64,000 bases of DNA from 'Nostoc azollae' 0708 (GCF_000196515.1 NC_014248.1:3104001-3168000); one strand, 5' to 3'. Shown: positions 9,160 through 19,188, counted from the first letter of the stretch. The notes: generated from the sequence alone by a model not told the origin. Numbers and translations: made by a program.

Positions 9160-10113
9160 ATGTTTGAAAAACTAATAGGACAAAAACAAGCCATAGGATT
9201 ATTGACTCAAGCTGTTAAACAAAACCGAGTTGCACCAGCTTATCTTTTTGTTGGTACTGATGGTGTAGGTAGAAGTTTAGCTGCAAAATGTTTCATTGAA
9301 CTGCTGTTTTCTAGTTCTATCCAACCCCATCAAATTGCCACTTTACAAAATCTTATCCGTCAAGGAAATCACCCCGCCTTATTTTGGGTAGAACCAACTT
9401 ACCAATACCAAGGACAAAGACTCACCGCAGCAGAAGCAGCAGAAAAAGGAGTCAAACGTAAAGCACCATCAGTAATTCGCTTAGAACAAATTCGGGAAAT
9501 TACTCAATTTTTATCCCGTCCACCTTTAGAAGCTACAAGGAATATAGTTGTTTTAGAACAAGCAGAAAGAATGGCAGAATCAGCCGCAAATGCGTTACTA
9601 AAAACCTTGGAAGAACCGGGACAAGCAACATTAATTCTAATTGCACCTTCTCCAGAATCTGTATTACCAACCTTAGTTTCCCGTTGTCAAAAAATCCCAT
9701 TTTATCGACTAGATACGGCTTCTGTTGCTCAGATATTGACACAAACAGGAAATTGGGAGATTTTACAACATCCAGAAGTTTTGAGTTTAGCTGCTGGTAG
9801 TCCAGGAAGTGCGATTGCAGCTTACCAACAATTACAAACAATAAATAATGAGTTACTCCAAGAGGTAAGAAAAACACCTACATCTTATCGAAACGCTTTG
9901 GAATTAGCTAAAAAAGTAGATAAAGAATTAGACATAGAAGCACAATTATGGTTAATTGACTACCTACAACAATGGTACTGGCAACAAATATATAAACGGA
10001 GTATTATCGAACAACTAGAAAAAAGTCGTGAGAATTTATTATCCTATGCTCAACCCCGTTTAGTTTGGGAATGCACCTTTATATCCTTACTGCAAATATC
10101 GCAGGTGAGTTAA
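9160..10113 (+). CDS. holB: DNA polymerase III delta prime subunit
   Basis: A 317-residue AAA+ clamp-loader subunit that helps load the beta clamp during replication. It begins MFEKLIGQKQAIGLLTQAV, has a degenerate P-loop (GTDGVGRS rather than GxxGxGKT, as is usual for delta prime), then ALLKTLEEPGQATLILIAPSPESVLPTLVSRCQ, the characteristic sensor region with the SRC motif. The zinc-binding cysteine cluster seen in many bacterial delta primes is not obvious. It starts directly after the tmk stop with no gap. Length and motifs are typical of cyanobacterial HolB. Confidence 0.9.
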   Translation: MFEKLIGQKQAIGLLTQAVKQNRVAPAYLFVGTDGVGRSLAAKCFIELLFSSSIQPHQIATLQNLIRQGNHPALFWVEPTYQYQGQRLTAAEAAEKGVKRKAPSVIRLEQIREITQFLSRPPLEATRNIVVLEQAERMAESAANALLKTLEEPGQATLILIAPSPESVLPTLVSRCQKIPFYRLDTASVAQILTQTGNWEILQHPEVLSLAAGSPGSAIAAYQQLQTINNELLQEVRKTPTSYRNALELAKKVDKELDIEAQLWLIDYLQQWYWQQIYKRSIIEQLEKSRENLLSYAQPRLVWECTFISLLQISQVS

Positions 10114-10180
10114 TTTTGAGCTCAAATTCTCAACGTTATGCACTATAATTCATTTATTAATTTTCAGGTTTTAATTATTC

Positions 10181-10575
10181 ATGTCTCCTTAGACTAGCCT
10201 TCTTACAGTACTGGCACTCATTGTTAACTTTGTAGTAACAATCAACATTGCTAGAGCTATATTTAAATATAAAATTATTCCTCCTGACACGACGGGAAAT
10301 CCAGACTTTGAAAGAGTTATACGTGTTCAACAGAATACCTTAGAACAACTAATTTCATTTTTACCAGCTTTATGGTTTTTCTCTATTTATATCAGCCCAA
10401 TTTGGGATTCTGCTTTATTTATGGTATGGACAATAGGACGCATTGCTTATGCATCGGGATATTATCAAGCAGCCTAAAAGACAGGTATTAGGTTTTGCTA
10501 TTAGTTCTTGGAGAAGAATAGCACTAATTTCAGGTTCACTAATTAGGATTGTTCTATATTTGGTGAAACTTCCAA
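10181..10575 (+). pseudogene. MAPEG-family membrane protein, broken
   Basis: After an ATG at 10181 the fourth codon is TAG. The same frame then encodes a hydrophobic helix (LLTVLALIVNFVVTINIARA), a loop with FERVIRVQQNTLEQLISFLPALWFF, and further membrane segments. The FERVxRVQxNTLE pattern is the hallmark of MAPEG proteins (microsomal glutathione transferase-like membrane proteins). A second stop follows GYYQAA near 10473, after which the C-terminal hydrophobic part (ISGSLIRIVLYLV) is still readable. Two nonsense changes in one frame with conserved sequence on both sides indicate recent loss. A MITE copy begins immediately downstream. Confidence 0.75.
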
Positions 10576-10579
10576 ATAC

Positions 10580-10734
10580 CTATTACCGCTGTGAATTCAA
10601 AATGCTTTTTTCAGAAGAGCTACGCTAACAAAATAGTACTTCGAGTAGGCTGAGCCAACAAAATTCAAAATGTATACGGCGTTAGCTTTTGAGATATTTA
10701 GAATGGTTGGTTTATTTACGCCGTACTTTACTAG
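10580..10734. repeat. Dispersed small element, family 1, copy A
   Basis: About 155 bp sharing its start (TACCG-x-TGTGAATTCAAAATG), the GAAGAGCTAC block and its end (GAATGGTTGGTTTA then ACTTTACTAG) with copies at 24341-24504 and 52930-53085. The ends are imperfect inverted repeats based on CTAGTAC. No coding capacity is evident. It behaves like a miniature inverted-repeat element. Confidence 0.75.
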
Positions 10735-11292
10735 TAATGCAAGGCGAAAGTCAAAAATGAAAGGGGTGTAGAGTGAGTGGTAACTTTTCACTCCCCCCTC
10801 GTAGGGGGAGTAAGTTACAAGTGGGTCTGGGAGAAAAATAAATAATCGTGTAACCCTCCTATGATAATGTTGGAGAAAATAGATATATACGACAAGCTGG
10901 ATGAAGCGACTGAGTAGAAAACACCTTGCCCAAATGAATCAAGGCTACTTCTCTCTTGATAAAGAGAGACTAGTAGAAGTAGCGGGGAATCTTCATAAGC
11001 TAGGGCTCGAACAATTAGAAAAATTAGAGCAAACGCTCTGTGACATGCTGTGATTCCAGGACTTATCAGCTATGGTACTCGCACAACTGAAGGTAGTTTG
11101 GCGTATTTCTCTTGATTGAGTGTGATTGAGACTTGTCATCTCAGATAAATCAACCCCTGAAATTATATTGGCACTGTTGTGGAAGAAGTACGGAAAGGAA
11201 ATTTATTTCCACCTATTCCTGCTCCTTCTTAATGGATTGCTGACAGGGGGATGTGAATGGTTACGTAGAGTGTGTGGAATCCCATAATTAAA
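10735..11292 (+). other. Decayed stretch with a possible transposase N-terminal fragment
   Basis: A 50-codon frame at 10901-11053 (MKRLSRKHLAQMNQGYF then LVEVAGNLHKLGLEQLEKLEQ) resembles the helical N-terminus of IS66-like transposases but stops where the usual NSSKPPSSD motif should follow. A small hairpin with CCCCCT/AGGGGG arms lies near 10792-10810. The remaining bases carry short frames with stops and no recognisable gene. Confidence 0.35.
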
Positions 11293-12558
11293 CAGGACTG
11301 ACGCAACTGGCACAAATAGCGGGCAGGATATAGCCCTGGCACGCAACAATTGAACTCAAACCAAGCACATAGGAAGACTGGGGCATTTTAGTTGCTGAAT
11401 TAAATAATTAGAAAGCAATCTATGCTTGTTTTGATAAACAGTTTGACCAGTTTGATAGGCTAAATTCTTTAATCTAATCCAAACTAACATTGCACAAGCA
11501 ATATGATTTCTTTTAAGCCTAGCTTTACGACATTGACAAGATTCAATGCCACTTATTTGTTTAATCTCTCGGTGAAAATACTCGATTTCCCAACGAATTT
11601 TACACACCTCTTGTACAACATTCGTAGAACTTTGAGATAAATCCTTAGTAGCGACATAATCCGTTCTGTTGGTAGAAACAGCAACCCGGAATAGTTTCAC
11701 TTTTTTCTGAGCGGGAAACCCTTTAATTTTTATAATTTTACGACATTCTAACTCTTCAGTACTCCATTCTCATAATTTAATAGGTTTATCTTTTTCTTTG
11801 GCAAATGTATCATCAACTAACCGATCCTTTTTGAAAGGGTAATCATAAATTTTGTCTAAGCTATCAATATACAGCATGAAACTGTTTACTGCATATCATG
11901 TGTCCATCAAAACTGTGTCAAAGGGGAAAAGCTGATGATACACTAGTTTTTGCAGCATATCTTTCACATGGTCTATCTTGGTTTTACCATCCACATCAGC
12001 ATTAAAAATGCGGTAATCTATTACCCCAAATCTTTGAACTTTAGCATTCACATATACACAACTGACTACACCAATTCCCTTGAGTATGCCATGTTCATTA
12101 CCACTATATTGTCTCCTCACCATCTTTACTTCTTCAGAATATCTTTTGTCTAAAACACTATAAATAGTATGATGTACCCATTACCATCAGCTTCTACTAC
12201 CTCTTTCACTTTATCCCATAGTAAAAGAGATGTTAACTTTTCGGTTTTTAAATAAAAGTTAATTGCATCATGGCTAATACTTTCTAAATGCTCTGCTAAA
12301 TTAGTAATTGTATAATTAATTTGACTAGTTCATAAGTATTGGCAGTAATCAGTATTGGCAGTAATCAAGTTTAGTAAATCTCATGACCGTCAGCAACATT
12401 TATCTAATACAATCTCCTACCTATTTTCTCATGAGTATTTTAATAATGTTTCCTGTTGCAGCTACTTCTTATTGGTTGATAAAGCTTTCGGTATCCAATT
12501 TATTTAATACCGAAGTACTATATTTCACCCATCGCCTGTGCTAGTTACCTAAGTCTTG
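11293..12558 (-). mobile_element. IS701/IS4-like DDE element, copy A, transposase broken
   Basis: A 1266-bp element nearly identical to 38619-39890. Ends are 24-bp inverted repeats: CAGGACTGACGCAACTGGCA at the left and the complement of a matching GCCAACTGG-type end at the right. The minus-strand transposase is readable in pieces: VRRQYSGNEHGILKGIGVVSCVYV, VIDYRIFNADVDGKTK, FDTVLMDT, then KIKGFPAQKKVKLFRVAVSTNRTDYVATKDL and IRWEIEYFHREIKQISGIESCQCRKARLKRNH. A TGA (11896-11898) replaces the tryptophan after LMDT, and a small deletion removes the first catalytic aspartate region (near VLDKRY). Both lesions are also in copy B. I see no target duplication here. The exact family name is uncertain. 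Confidence 0.8.
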
Positions 12559-12852
12559 TGTAGATAAGGAGTTCCACATGAGGACCTTATATTTCTGGTA
12601 ATCAATTCAAAAATTTTTTCTTCATTTTCCATTTTGAATTCAAAAAAATCACTTATACAACATTCTCTAAAACCTGCAGTTGTGGAAGTAGTCTACCATA
12701 TATCAAATATGACTCAATCAGCATTGATCACCTTTATTGAGCCCATACCTTCTTTAAAGGTTTTTCACAATTTTCGTCATCTTTACAAAGCTGCAAGTTA
12801 GAGACCGTTAATCTGAATTTAACAGCACTCACAAATCAGCAGACAGAAGCAA
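12559..12852. other. No gene recognised
   Basis: AT-rich spacer between the IS and a small minus-strand gene. A short plus-strand phrase around 12678-12800 (VVEVVYHISNMTQSALITFIE) is open but has no start or recognisable family, so I do not call it. Confidence 0.5.
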
Positions 12853-13110
12853 TCAAAGAAACTCACGCAAGAATTCAAAAGGATTATCTTCCCAACATGG
12901 TTCTGGTACTAACCAAACCAATTTACTTTGGATTTCCGCTTCAATTTCATCACTGTCATCCCTTTCAAACAGTGATATCAAAGCTTCCCAGTCACGTTCT
13001 TTAAGGGTGCTGTACGAGGAAAAGTTTACCTGTAGATGATTGGAGTAATTCACAAGCACGTTTTTGGTTAATTTATACAAAAGTGAATATATTTCCTGGC
13101 AAATGAGCAT
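12853..13110 (-). CDS. Small hypothetical acidic protein
   Basis: An 85-residue open frame with no family that I recognise. The N-terminal half is mixed helical sequence with a run of small and aromatic residues; the C-terminal half is acidic (ERDDSDEIEAEIQSKL) and tryptophan-containing (LVWLVPEPCWEDNPFEFL), a composition more like a real protein than a chance frame. There is no signal peptide. It lies 90 bp downstream of lipB on the same strand, so it could be the last gene of a lipB transcript. It might be a remnant of a longer gene. Confidence 0.45.
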   Translation of the reverse strand: MLICQEIYSLLYKLTKNVLVNYSNHLQVNFSSYSTLKERDWEALISLFERDDSDEIEAEIQSKLVWLVPEPCWEDNPFEFLREFL

Positions 13111-13200
13111 ATTTTATGAGTAATATTGTGATTTTTCCGTGATCTAGATCACAACTACTTTAATGAACTTATGTAAATATTCTACAGTTTTATATTTATG

Positions 13201-13896
13201 TTATGTATAGCTTTGATACTTAGATTTTATTAACTTCACACCAAATACCTCAGAAAAACACTGCGCTATACAAGCTCGTACTTCCAGGCATTTGATACTG
13301 GGAATCCAGTTACTTAAACTACCTACTGCCTTATCAGCTATGCCACAGGGAACAATACGCTCAAACCCTGTCATATCAGGACAAACGTTGAGTGAAAAAC
13401 CGTGCATAGTTACCCAGCGACTGACTTTAATACCTATAGCAGCAACTTTATAGCCTTCTAACCACACACCAGTAGAACCCGGAATTCGTTCTCCCTGTAA
13501 TCCATAATTTGCTAAAACGCGAATTAAGACTTCTTCAAGTTGCCGTAAGTACCAATGCAAGTCTTGACGATAACGTTGCAGATTTAAAATCGGATAACCA
13601 ACGAGTTGCCCAGGACAATGATAAGTGACTTCACCGCCTCTTTCAACTCTATGCACATTATACACGCTTTTTCCAAGGTCAAATTTGAGAAATTTTAGGT
13701 TTGCACCTTGTCCCAAAGTGTAGACAGGGGGATGTTCCAGCAAAATGAGTGCGTCTTCTAGATTGGGGTTCTTAATGCGTTCGGTGAGTAGTGCTCGCTG
13801 CCATTGAAGAGCATCTAAATAACGTATTAGTCCTTGGTCATAGAAAAAACAATCATTTTTCTGGGGTTGTATACTATGGATCATACAAAAAATCAA
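13201..13896 (-). CDS. lipB: Octanoyl-[acyl carrier protein]:protein N-octanoyltransferase
   Basis: LipB moves octanoyl groups from acyl carrier protein to lipoyl domains, the first step in lipoate attachment for pyruvate dehydrogenase and the glycine cleavage system. At 231 residues it is a normal length. The conserved [19 protein letters not shown] block (from residue 86), the catalytic lysine in GYKVAAIGI (K150) and the catalytic cysteine in RIVPCGI (C184) are present. The start is MIFCMIHS; an internal ATG four codons later is equally possible. A small hypothetical gene lies downstream; the region upstream is an unannotated spacer toward hpf. Confidence 0.95.
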   Translation of the reverse strand: MIFCMIHSIQPQKNDCFFYDQGLIRYLDALQWQRALLTERIKNPNLEDALILLEHPPVYTLGQGANLKFLKFDLGKSVYNVHRVERGGEVTYHCPGQLVGYPILNLQRYRQDLHWYLRQLEEVLIRVLANYGLQGERIPGSTGVWLEGYKVAAIGIKVSRWVTMHGFSLNVCPDMTGFERIVPCGIADKAVGSLSNWIPSIKCLEVRACIAQCFSEVFGVKLIKSKYQSYT

Positions 13897-14508
13897 TTGG
13901 GTAAATGACCAAATATATTTCTAAAAGCAAGCATTGATTCGAAAAATGTCAAGCTATGCAAAGGATCTTAAAGGAAAGTCAACGGAATAAGCTATGTAAA
14001 CCACAAAGTGCTAATTTGAATATATAACCTCAATGGTGTTAGGAGGAATTCTCTACAATAAGCATCACGCCAAGATAAGAAGTCTAATGAGCTGATGGTA
14101 TCTTCAGAAGTTGTTTACATTTATCCGAAAAACTGCTGATTAAGGGTTTGATCCTCCATAAACAGTGAACAAGGCGACACCAAGAGAGCAAGAGCAACTA
14201 CTCGTACCTTTGTAAGGGTTGTGCTCAAACAGGAAAATCACGTATAAAACAACTAACATTGATTGATGGAGAATTTTTTCTAGGACATCCAATTGTCTAG
14301 CAACCAGTTGGATAACACCACAGACTTTAACAAGGTAAATTGAGGCTAGAGGTACTTATCATTAAGATGCAGCAACCTGAGAGCAGATGCAAAACCCCTA
14401 CATAAAAAGCATTTCATAATTGTATTGGCGGCAGTAATAGACCTTACCGCAATCTCTGTTAATACAAAACACATTCACATCAAATAAATATTGAGCGGGA
14501 GAGTTTAC
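13897..14508 (+). promoter_or_regulatory. Long intergenic region, probable hpf leader
   Basis: About 600 bp with no credible gene on either strand lies between the divergent lipB and hpf starts. Light-repressed lrtA transcripts of cyanobacteria are known to carry long untranslated leaders, so the last few hundred bases may be transcribed with hpf. I see no strong hairpin or known riboswitch. GGGAGAG lies seven bases before the hpf ATG. The leader idea is inference. Confidence 0.4.
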
Positions 14509-15153
14509 ATGAAACTTGTCATCCACGGCAAAAATATTGAAATCACTGATGCGATTCGCGAATATGTGCATCAGAAAATTGAGAGAGCAGTTAATCATTT
14601 TCAGAGCATCACAAACGAAGTAAATGTGCATCTAAGCGTGGCTCGGAATCCCAGAATTAGTACAAAACAAGCAGCGGAAGTAACGATTTACGCTAATGGT
14701 AGCGTCATCCGTGCTGAGGAAAGCAGCGAAAACTTATATGCTAGTATTGATTTAGTTGCAGATAAAATAGCCCGTCAATTACGTAAATATAAAGAAAGAA
14801 GACAAGATCACAAAACCCAACCTATACCAACTAATGAAGCGGTAGTTGCTGAACCAGTTGCAGACAGTTTAATAGGTGATCGCACCCCCGAACTACCAGG
14901 AGAAGTCGTCCGCACCAAATATTTTCCCATGCCCCCCATGACCCTTGCAGAAGCCCAAGAACAACTGCAACTAGTGGGACATGACTTTTATATGTTCCGT
15001 AACGCCGAAACAGGAGAAATCAACGTCATTTATGAACGTAACCACGGTGGTTACGGCGTAATTCAACCTCGCAACGGTAACCGACATACCAACGGCAAGA
15101 ACGGTAAAACAGACCAAGGTAATGTTGCCATGTCGGAGAAGTCTAAAGCCTAA
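14509..15153 (+). CDS. hpf: Long-form ribosome hibernation promoting factor (LrtA type)
   Basis: A 214-residue ribosome-binding protein that promotes inactive 100S dimers when growth slows. Residues 1-100 form the HPF/YfiA domain ([20 protein letters not shown], then [21 protein letters not shown]), with a basic helix [14 protein letters not shown]. After a variable linker, the C-terminal dimerisation domain ([20 protein letters not shown], then [19 protein letters not shown] and GGYGVIQP) is complete, so this is the long form. I chose the ATG at 14509; a TTG at 14491 would add six residues. Its stop codon is the first base triplet of a hairpin shared with the convergent peroxiredoxin gene. 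Confidence 0.93.
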   Translation: MKLVIHGKNIEITDAIREYVHQKIERAVNHFQSITNEVNVHLSVARNPRISTKQAAEVTIYANGSVIRAEESSENLYASIDLVADKIARQLRKYKERRQDHKTQPIPTNEAVVAEPVADSLIGDRTPELPGEVVRTKYFPMPPMTLAEAQEQLQLVGHDFYMFRNAETGEINVIYERNHGGYGVIQPRNGNRHTNGKNGKTDQGNVAMSEKSKA

Positions 15154-15211
15154 GTGATGGGGACTGGGTAATTGGTAATTGGTAAGAATCTTTCCCAGTC
15201 CCCATCACTTA
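15151..15211. terminator. Shared hairpin between convergent hpf and prxQ
   Basis: The arm TAAGTGATGGGGACTGGG (15151-15168) pairs perfectly with 15194-15211 across a 25-base loop. The first TAA is the hpf stop; the last TTA is the complement of the peroxiredoxin TAA stop. The 18-bp stem has no T-run, so it is a strong stem that may end transcription from both sides and protect both 3' ends. Confidence 0.75.
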
Positions 15212-15664
15212 GCTTAGTTGTTGTAAAGTTTTCAGGGTTTCCTCAACGTGACCTTTAAAGTTCAACATGGAATCAAACACATATTGAACCACACCCTCTT
15301 GGTCAATCACATAAGTCACCCGGCCAGGGATAAATCCAAAAGCAGTAGTAGCACCATATAGCTTACGTACTTGATCGCCTTTATCACTCAAAAGTGTAAA
15401 AGGTAGATTGTATTTGGCTGCAAACTTCTGATGTGATTCACTAGAATCTCCACTTATACCGATAACTTCAGCACCAGCGACCTTAAATACTTCATATTGA
15501 TCTCGGAAAGCACAAGATTCCGCAGTACATCCTGGTGTGTCGTCCTTGGGATAAAAGTACAGCACAACAGCTTGCTTACTACGAAAATCTCTTAGGCTGA
15601 CTGTAGACCCATGTTGGTCGGGTAGGCTAAAATCAGGGGCATTATCTCCAACTTTGATAGACAT
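15209..15664 (-). CDS. PrxQ/BCP-type peroxiredoxin
   Basis: A 151-residue thiol peroxidase that reduces hydrogen peroxide and organic peroxides using thioredoxin. The motif DTPGCTAESCAF places the peroxidatic cysteine at 46 and the resolving cysteine five residues later at 51, which defines the PrxQ/BCP class. The remainder (VIGISGDSSESHQKFAAKY, then TYVIDQEG) is normal. I chose MSIKVGD at 15664 as the family-like start; an in-frame ATG seven codons earlier is possible. It converges on hpf, with both stops inside one hairpin. Substrate preference cannot be judged from sequence. Confidence 0.93.
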   Translation of the reverse strand: MSIKVGDNAPDFSLPDQHGSTVSLRDFRSKQAVVLYFYPKDDTPGCTAESCAFRDQYEVFKVAGAEVIGISGDSSESHQKFAAKYNLPFTLLSDKGDQVRKLYGATTAFGFIPGRVTYVIDQEGVVQYVFDSMLNFKGHVEETLKTLQQLS

Positions 15665-15791
15665 AGTAAAAAATACAGAATTCAAACATTACTTAACAAA
15701 ATTTTACCTTGTAACGTAGTATATAAATTTTCCTTGATAACGTGCATCAGGCGGAGTAGGGTAGATAGTTATCAAAAATACTATTCTGGTT

Positions 15792-16922
15792 ATGCGTCTG
15801 ACTTCACTTGATGTGTTTCGTGGTATCACCATTGCGGGAATGATTCTCGTCAATATGGTGGGAGTTGCAGATCATAAATATTCACTCTTAGACCATGCTG
15901 AATGGAACGGTTGTACACCTACTGATTTGGTATTTCCATTTTTTCTGTTCATTGTCGGTGTAGCAATGACTTTCTCCCTATCAAAATATACAGCAGATAA
16001 CAAACCCACTAAGGCGGTTTACTTACGTATACTCCGCCGCGCTGCTATTCTCTTTTTATTGGGATTACTACTCAACGGCTTTTGGAATAAAGGTGTTTGG
16101 ACTTTTGACTTAAGTAGCATTCGTTTTATGGGAGTTTTACAACGTATTAGTCTTTCCTACCTGTTTGCATCATTGATAGTTTTGAAAGTACCGGGCAAGA
16201 ATCAATGGGTATTAGCAGGAGTGTTACTTATTGGTTATTGGTTAACAATGATGTATGTCCCAGTTCCAGATTATGGTGCGGGAGTGCTGACACGAGAAGG
16301 TAATTTCGGTGGATTTATTGACCGTTTAATTATTCCTAAGGCACATTTATATAAAGGTGATGGGTTTAATTATCTGGGAGATCCAGAAGGATTATATAGC
16401 ACCATTCCAGCCATAGTTTCTGTTCTCGTTGGTTATTTTGCTGGGATTCGGATCAAGGAGAGAAAACACCTAAATTCACAAACTAGTATGGATTTCGTTT
16501 TATTTGGTTTGTGTTGTTTGGTAGTTAGTATTATTTGGGATGTAGCATTTCCTATTAATAAGAAACTCTGGACTAGTTCCTATGTTGTTTTTACCACTGG
16601 TTGGGCGTTAATGTTATTAGCAGCTTGTTATGAACTAATTGAAGTAAGGCTAATAAAACGCTGGAGTAAACCTTTTGAGATCATGGGATTAAATGCGATT
16701 GCACTCTTTGTCTCCTCTGTCATCCTCATTAAAATTACAGCTAAAACCCAAATTGGTACAGGTGAAACTGGTATCAGTATTTACAATTGGATTTACCAAA
16801 ATATTTTTGCATCTTGGGCGGAAAATCTCAACGGTTCTTTCTTCTTTGGTATTGTTGCTGTATTATTATGGTACGGTTTTGCAGTTGTAATGTATCGCAA
16901 GAACTGGTTTATTAAAGTTTAA
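15792..16922 (+). CDS. DUF5009/HGSNAT-like membrane acyltransferase
   Basis: A 376-residue polytopic membrane protein of the family related to eukaryotic heparan-alpha-glucosaminide N-acetyltransferase (COG4299). The signature start RLTSLDVFRGITIAGMILVN, then DLVFPFFLFIVGVAMTFSLSK and IRFMGVLQRISLSYLFA, is typical, with about ten hydrophobic segments. Bacterial members are thought to move acetyl groups across the membrane onto sugars, but the substrate here is unknown. The stop is one base away from the end of the convergent ABC exporter gene, leaving no room for a separate terminator. ATG is at 15792; no strong ribosome site is visible. Confidence 0.85.
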   Translation: MRLTSLDVFRGITIAGMILVNMVGVADHKYSLLDHAEWNGCTPTDLVFPFFLFIVGVAMTFSLSKYTADNKPTKAVYLRILRRAAILFLLGLLLNGFWNKGVWTFDLSSIRFMGVLQRISLSYLFASLIVLKVPGKNQWVLAGVLLIGYWLTMMYVPVPDYGAGVLTREGNFGGFIDRLIIPKAHLYKGDGFNYLGDPEGLYSTIPAIVSVLVGYFAGIRIKERKHLNSQTSMDFVLFGLCCLVVSIIWDVAFPINKKLWTSSYVVFTTGWALMLLAACYELIEVRLIKRWSKPFEIMGLNAIALFVSSVILIKITAKTQIGTGETGISIYNWIYQNIFASWAENLNGSFFFGIVAVLLWYGFAVVMYRKNWFIKV

Positions 16923-16923
16923 A

Positions 16924-18804
16924 TCAAATCCCCAACATTTGTAAATTATGCAACGTTGCGTAAAGTCCTCCTTGTCCTAGTAATTGTTCATGAGTTCCGT
17001 GTTCAATTACTTCCCCCCGATTCAAGACAAAAATCCGGTCTACATTGCGGATTGTTGACAAGCGATGAGCAATTATTATTGCAGTTCGTTTGATTAAAAG
17101 CTGATTTAATGCCTGTTGAATTAAAGCTTCTGTGCCTACATCTAAACTAGCAGTAGCTTCATCCAATACTAAAATTTGCGGATTACGAATAGCAGCACGA
17201 GCAAATGCTAACAGTTGCTTTTGTCCACTAGAAATATTTTTTCCCCGCTCTCGTAATTGGGTCTCATAGCCTTGAGGTAATTGACGGATAAAATCAGCTA
17301 CATTAGTTTTTGCTGCTGCTTTCTCAATTTCTTCAAAAGTGTAGCTATCTCCTAAAGTAATATTACTTTTGACATCACCAGCAAACAAAAAAGCTTCTTG
17401 CAAAATTACTGCCATATAACGCCGCAATTCTGACTGTGGTATCTCACGGAGATCTATACCATCAATCAGAATGCGTCCTTGAGTCGGTTCATAAAGACGA
17501 CATAAAAGCCTGATGATAGAACTTTTGCCCGCACCTGTAGGACCGACTAAGGCTATTTTTTCACCTGGATGAATAGTAAAGTGTAAATTCTTAATTACAT
17601 AATCATCATCTTTGTAAGCAAACCAAACATTCTCAAACCGGATTTCTCCCAAATCAGGTGGAGTAGTAAAATCCTGGTTTTCTAAATCCCTAATTATCTC
17701 ATCTATATAACCAAATTGAGTATCTAAAATTGAAAAATGAGGGTTAGTTTGATCTCTGATCTCTATCGGTTCATCTAAAATATCGTTGACCCTTTCAATG
17801 GCAGTGAAACCAGCTTGAATAACAGTGAATTTTTCAGCAAAGTTCCGCAGAGGGTCAAATAATTGTTGGGCATACAAAATAAATGCTGATAAAATTCCAA
17901 AGGTGATATTTTGTCCTAATAGCAACAAACCACCTACCCATAACACCCCTGCGATTGCAATCAGACTAATCCATTCTAAGGTCGCAGAAACAGCGGAATC
18001 ATACCAAATGGTATCATCAACTTCTTTAACATAAATGTTATTCGTAGCGCGAAATAATTCTGCATTGAATTTTTCTCTGCGGAACAACTGCACTACATTA
18101 ATGCCAACGATATTTTCTTGCAATTGGGAATTTAGTTTTGATAGTTCTTCTCTTGCTTTGTAATTAGCACGGCGATACTGCTGCTGAAAGTAAATAATTA
18201 CCGAAGTGATTGGTAACAGAATTAATAGTAGTAAACAAGCCAATTGCCATTGAATAGAAAACATTAAACCAATAATCATCAACATGGAAAATAAATCCGA
18301 GACAATGCCAATAGCACCAGTAGCAAAGACATCTCCTAAACTTTCAACATCATTGATGAGTCTGGTAATAAGTTTACCTACAGGTGTACGTTCAAAGAAA
18401 CGCACTGCTAAAGAGGTGACATGATGGAATAAATCTTCACGAATTGCAGCAGTGATTTTTTGTCCTAGCTTTTGTACTAGATAACCCTGAAGCCCTGTTA
18501 GTGATAGTCTGACGATAATTGTAGCCAGAAATAATCCTTGCAGGATGTTTAACCCTTCCCATAGGGAGCGGTTTTTAAGAAATTCATAGGTACTCGGTTC
18601 CTCACGAATCAGAGATATAACCTGTCCAATTAACAACGGTTGGACGGAGTTAGCAACAGCAATGGGTACTAGTAAACACATTGATAGCGCCAGTAACTCC
18701 CTATTGCGACGGGCATAGGGTACTAGACGTAAAAATAACCGCCAATCATTATCATTGCGAGAGTATTTGTTGTGGGATTTTTCCTGGTCTGGATAGACAA
18801 CCAT
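16924..18804 (-). CDS. ABC exporter, fused membrane and ATPase domains
   Basis: A 626-residue half-transporter in MsbA/multidrug arrangement: six predicted membrane helices in residues 30-330, then an ATP-binding domain with Walker A GPTGAGKSS, signature ISSGQKQ, Walker B ILVLDEATAS and H-loop IIAHRLSTIRNVD. It works as a dimer in the cytoplasmic membrane and exports lipids or hydrophobic compounds; the substrate is not predictable. The signature ISSGQKQ instead of LSGGQ is common in this subfamily. No partner half-transporter is adjacent, so a homodimer is likely. The end converges with the acyltransferase gene. Confidence 0.92.
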   Translation of the reverse strand: MVVYPDQEKSHNKYSRNDNDWRLFLRLVPYARRNRELLALSMCLLVPIAVANSVQPLLIGQVISLIREEPSTYEFLKNRSLWEGLNILQGLFLATIIVRLSLTGLQGYLVQKLGQKITAAIREDLFHHVTSLAVRFFERTPVGKLITRLINDVESLGDVFATGAIGIVSDLFSMLMIIGLMFSIQWQLACLLLLILLPITSVIIYFQQQYRRANYKAREELSKLNSQLQENIVGINVVQLFRREKFNAELFRATNNIYVKEVDDTIWYDSAVSATLEWISLIAIAGVLWVGGLLLLGQNITFGILSAFILYAQQLFDPLRNFAEKFTVIQAGFTAIERVNDILDEPIEIRDQTNPHFSILDTQFGYIDEIIRDLENQDFTTPPDLGEIRFENVWFAYKDDDYVIKNLHFTIHPGEKIALVGPTGAGKSSIIRLLCRLYEPTQGRILIDGIDLREIPQSELRRYMAVILQEAFLFAGDVKSNITLGDSYTFEEIEKAAAKTNVADFIRQLPQGYETQLRERGKNISSGQKQLLAFARAAIRNPQILVLDEATASLDVGTEALIQQALNQLLIKRTAIIIAHRLSTIRNVDRIFVLNRGEVIEHGTHEQLLGQGGLYATLHNLQMLGI

Positions 18805-19053
18805 GTTAAGTGTTAATTTAAGTTGGAATTGAGGCTTTATCTATACAAGTGTACTATTCTATTTGGTAATAATGGATCAAGAAATCAATACAGCTTTGCT
18901 CCTATTGGGTAAGTGTGATGTTGATAGGTAAAATCATAGGCGAACCTGCAAAATGATTAAACCATGGGAATTGGAGGCTTTAGCAACATAGACAAGACTA
19001 GTGTTTGAGATATACCAAATCGTTAGGTTTGTGTAGTTAAATATCTTAAGCGA

Positions 19054-19076
19054 AAAACTGCTGCTCCAGCAGTTTT
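19054..19076. terminator. Hairpin with T-rich tails, no obvious gene
   Basis: AAAACTGCTG and CAGCAGTTTT form a perfect 10-bp stem around the loop CTC, with A/T runs at both edges, so it could terminate in either direction. It sits in the 384-bp gap between the ABC exporter start and higB. No gene is visible just upstream on either strand. The rest of the gap holds nothing that I recognise. Confidence 0.5.
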
Positions 19077-19188
19077 ATAAATTGCCTGAAAATTATACTA
19101 GTTTTGACATCTGGTTCTCAATACGATAACTTATAGTTGTGACTGTATTGCAAGCAAAACATATGCTTTGATATAAAAGAAATTAAAT

